DNA from: Lonsdalea quercina subsp. quercina
GTDB taxonomy: Bacteria > Pseudomonadota > Gammaproteobacteria > Enterobacterales > Enterobacteriaceae
DNA length: 5,916 nucleotides
Reading direction: 5' to 3'
Assembly (NCBI RefSeq): GCF_000688655.1
Contig: NZ_JIBO01000014.1
Location: 4,685-10,600 of the forward strand
Part shown: positions 5,495 to 5,916 of the stretch, piece after piece
Position numbering within the stretch: position 1 is the first letter of the stretch
Layout of the letters: each line of letters opens with the position of its first letter
The notes under the pieces: model-generated
The model's input: the letters and a program-made list of their open reading frames with translations, nothing else
Database searches by the model: none
Told to the model about the DNA's origin: nothing
Program-made: the position numbers and the translations under genes

Positions 5495-5916
5495 TTATTC
5501 GTAGATGAAGTTCCTTTTCATACGCAGAAAGTTTTTCTGGGCAAGGCACTTTTCATCCTCCGAAAGTGTTGCTCGCGCGAATAGCCCATAGCCATTGGCG
5601 ATGTCTCGCTGAATTACATCTCGCCGGCTAAAAGCCGTCCCGGTATTCAGATAGTCATCCAGAAGCCGGAAAGCAATCAAGTAGGACTCGCCCTTGACCG
5701 CCCATATCGACGGCAGGTTCCAAAGGTTGAGCAACGCCTCCTGTGCGATAAGAGACAGCGTATCGCGAACCCCATCAAGATAATGTAACGTGGCGCCCGC
5801 CGCTCGTTCTAGCTTCCGGTTCTCGCCCGTTGCGGCGGCCTGCTCGATGGCATACTGGCCCGATGCGTAGGGCAGCATGGCGAAATGCGCGTTAACGACG
5901 CGGCCGTCAAAAAAAG
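5495..5916 (-). CDS. Unrecognised protein, 3' part only (5' end outside the window)
   Basis: I do not recognise this gene. The frame is open from the right edge to the TAA at 5495-5497, giving about 140 visible residues. The ATG at 5878 is internal: twelve further in-frame codons (reading FFDGRVVNAHFA) lie before it, with no stop and no other ATG, and no good ribosome binding site stands before 5878. The visible part looks soluble and mostly helical, with a charged Ala/Glu/Arg-rich stretch (IEQAAATGENRKLERAAGA), an aromatic and leucine-rich middle (ALLNLWNLPSIWAVKGESYL) and a basic tail ending RMKRNFIYE. No membrane segment or catalytic motif is apparent. Its codon composition resembles the neighbouring genes, which supports real coding, while the flanking DNA is AT-rich. 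It converges on the haem operon and shares no transcript with it. Confidence 0.65.
   Translation of the reverse strand, partial: FFDGRVVNAHFAMLPYASGQYAIEQAAATGENRKLERAAGATLHYLDGVRDTLSLIAQEALLNLWNLPSIWAVKGESYLIAFRLLDDYLNTGTAFSRRDVIQRDIANGYGLFARATLSEDEKCLAQKNFLRMKRNFIYE

Overview
The window looks like chromosomal DNA of a gamma-proteobacterium in the Enterobacterales. The evidence is the 474-residue OtsA of enteric type, a ChuW/HutW anaerobic haem-degradation enzyme followed by a ChuY-like reductase, classical Shine-Dalgarno sites and a near-consensus Fur box. A plant- or host-associated member such as the Pectobacteriaceae or relatives would fit, but this is an impression from the protein sequences and not a proven assignment.

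Layout, left to right. (1) otsA (15-1439, +) is complete and starts directly behind its ribosome binding site. Its usual partner otsB would lie just outside the left edge. (2) About 410 bases without a convincing gene follow; they begin with a GC-rich hairpin whose loop is the otsA stop codon. (3) An OmpR-type response regulator (1849-2568, -) has no sensor kinase next to it. (4) A long divergent intergenic region (2569-3095) carries a 17/19 match to the Fur box at 2711-2729, which overlaps a plausible promoter for the regulator. It also holds several inverted repeats and a possible promoter and second, weak Fur-like site just before the next gene. (5) hutW/chuW (3096-4409, +) and a chuY-like reductase gene (4470-5105, +) form a two-gene operon closed by a hairpin terminator at 5111-5138. 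(6) An AT-rich stretch of about 350 bases follows, with a tiny open frame resembling a piece of an Rhs core. (7) The 3' part of an unrecognised gene (5495-5916, -) runs off the right edge.

How the parts may work together. HutW/ChuW opens the haem ring without oxygen and ChuY-type enzymes reduce the linear tetrapyrrole product, so the central operon would let the cell take iron from haem under anaerobic conditions. The usual haem chaperone ChuX/HutX and the haem transporter genes are not in this window. The Fur box lies between this operon and the orphan response regulator, which raises the possibility that the regulator belongs to the iron response. That link is inferred from position only. 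otsA (trehalose synthesis, osmotic and stationary-phase protection) appears unrelated to the haem genes.
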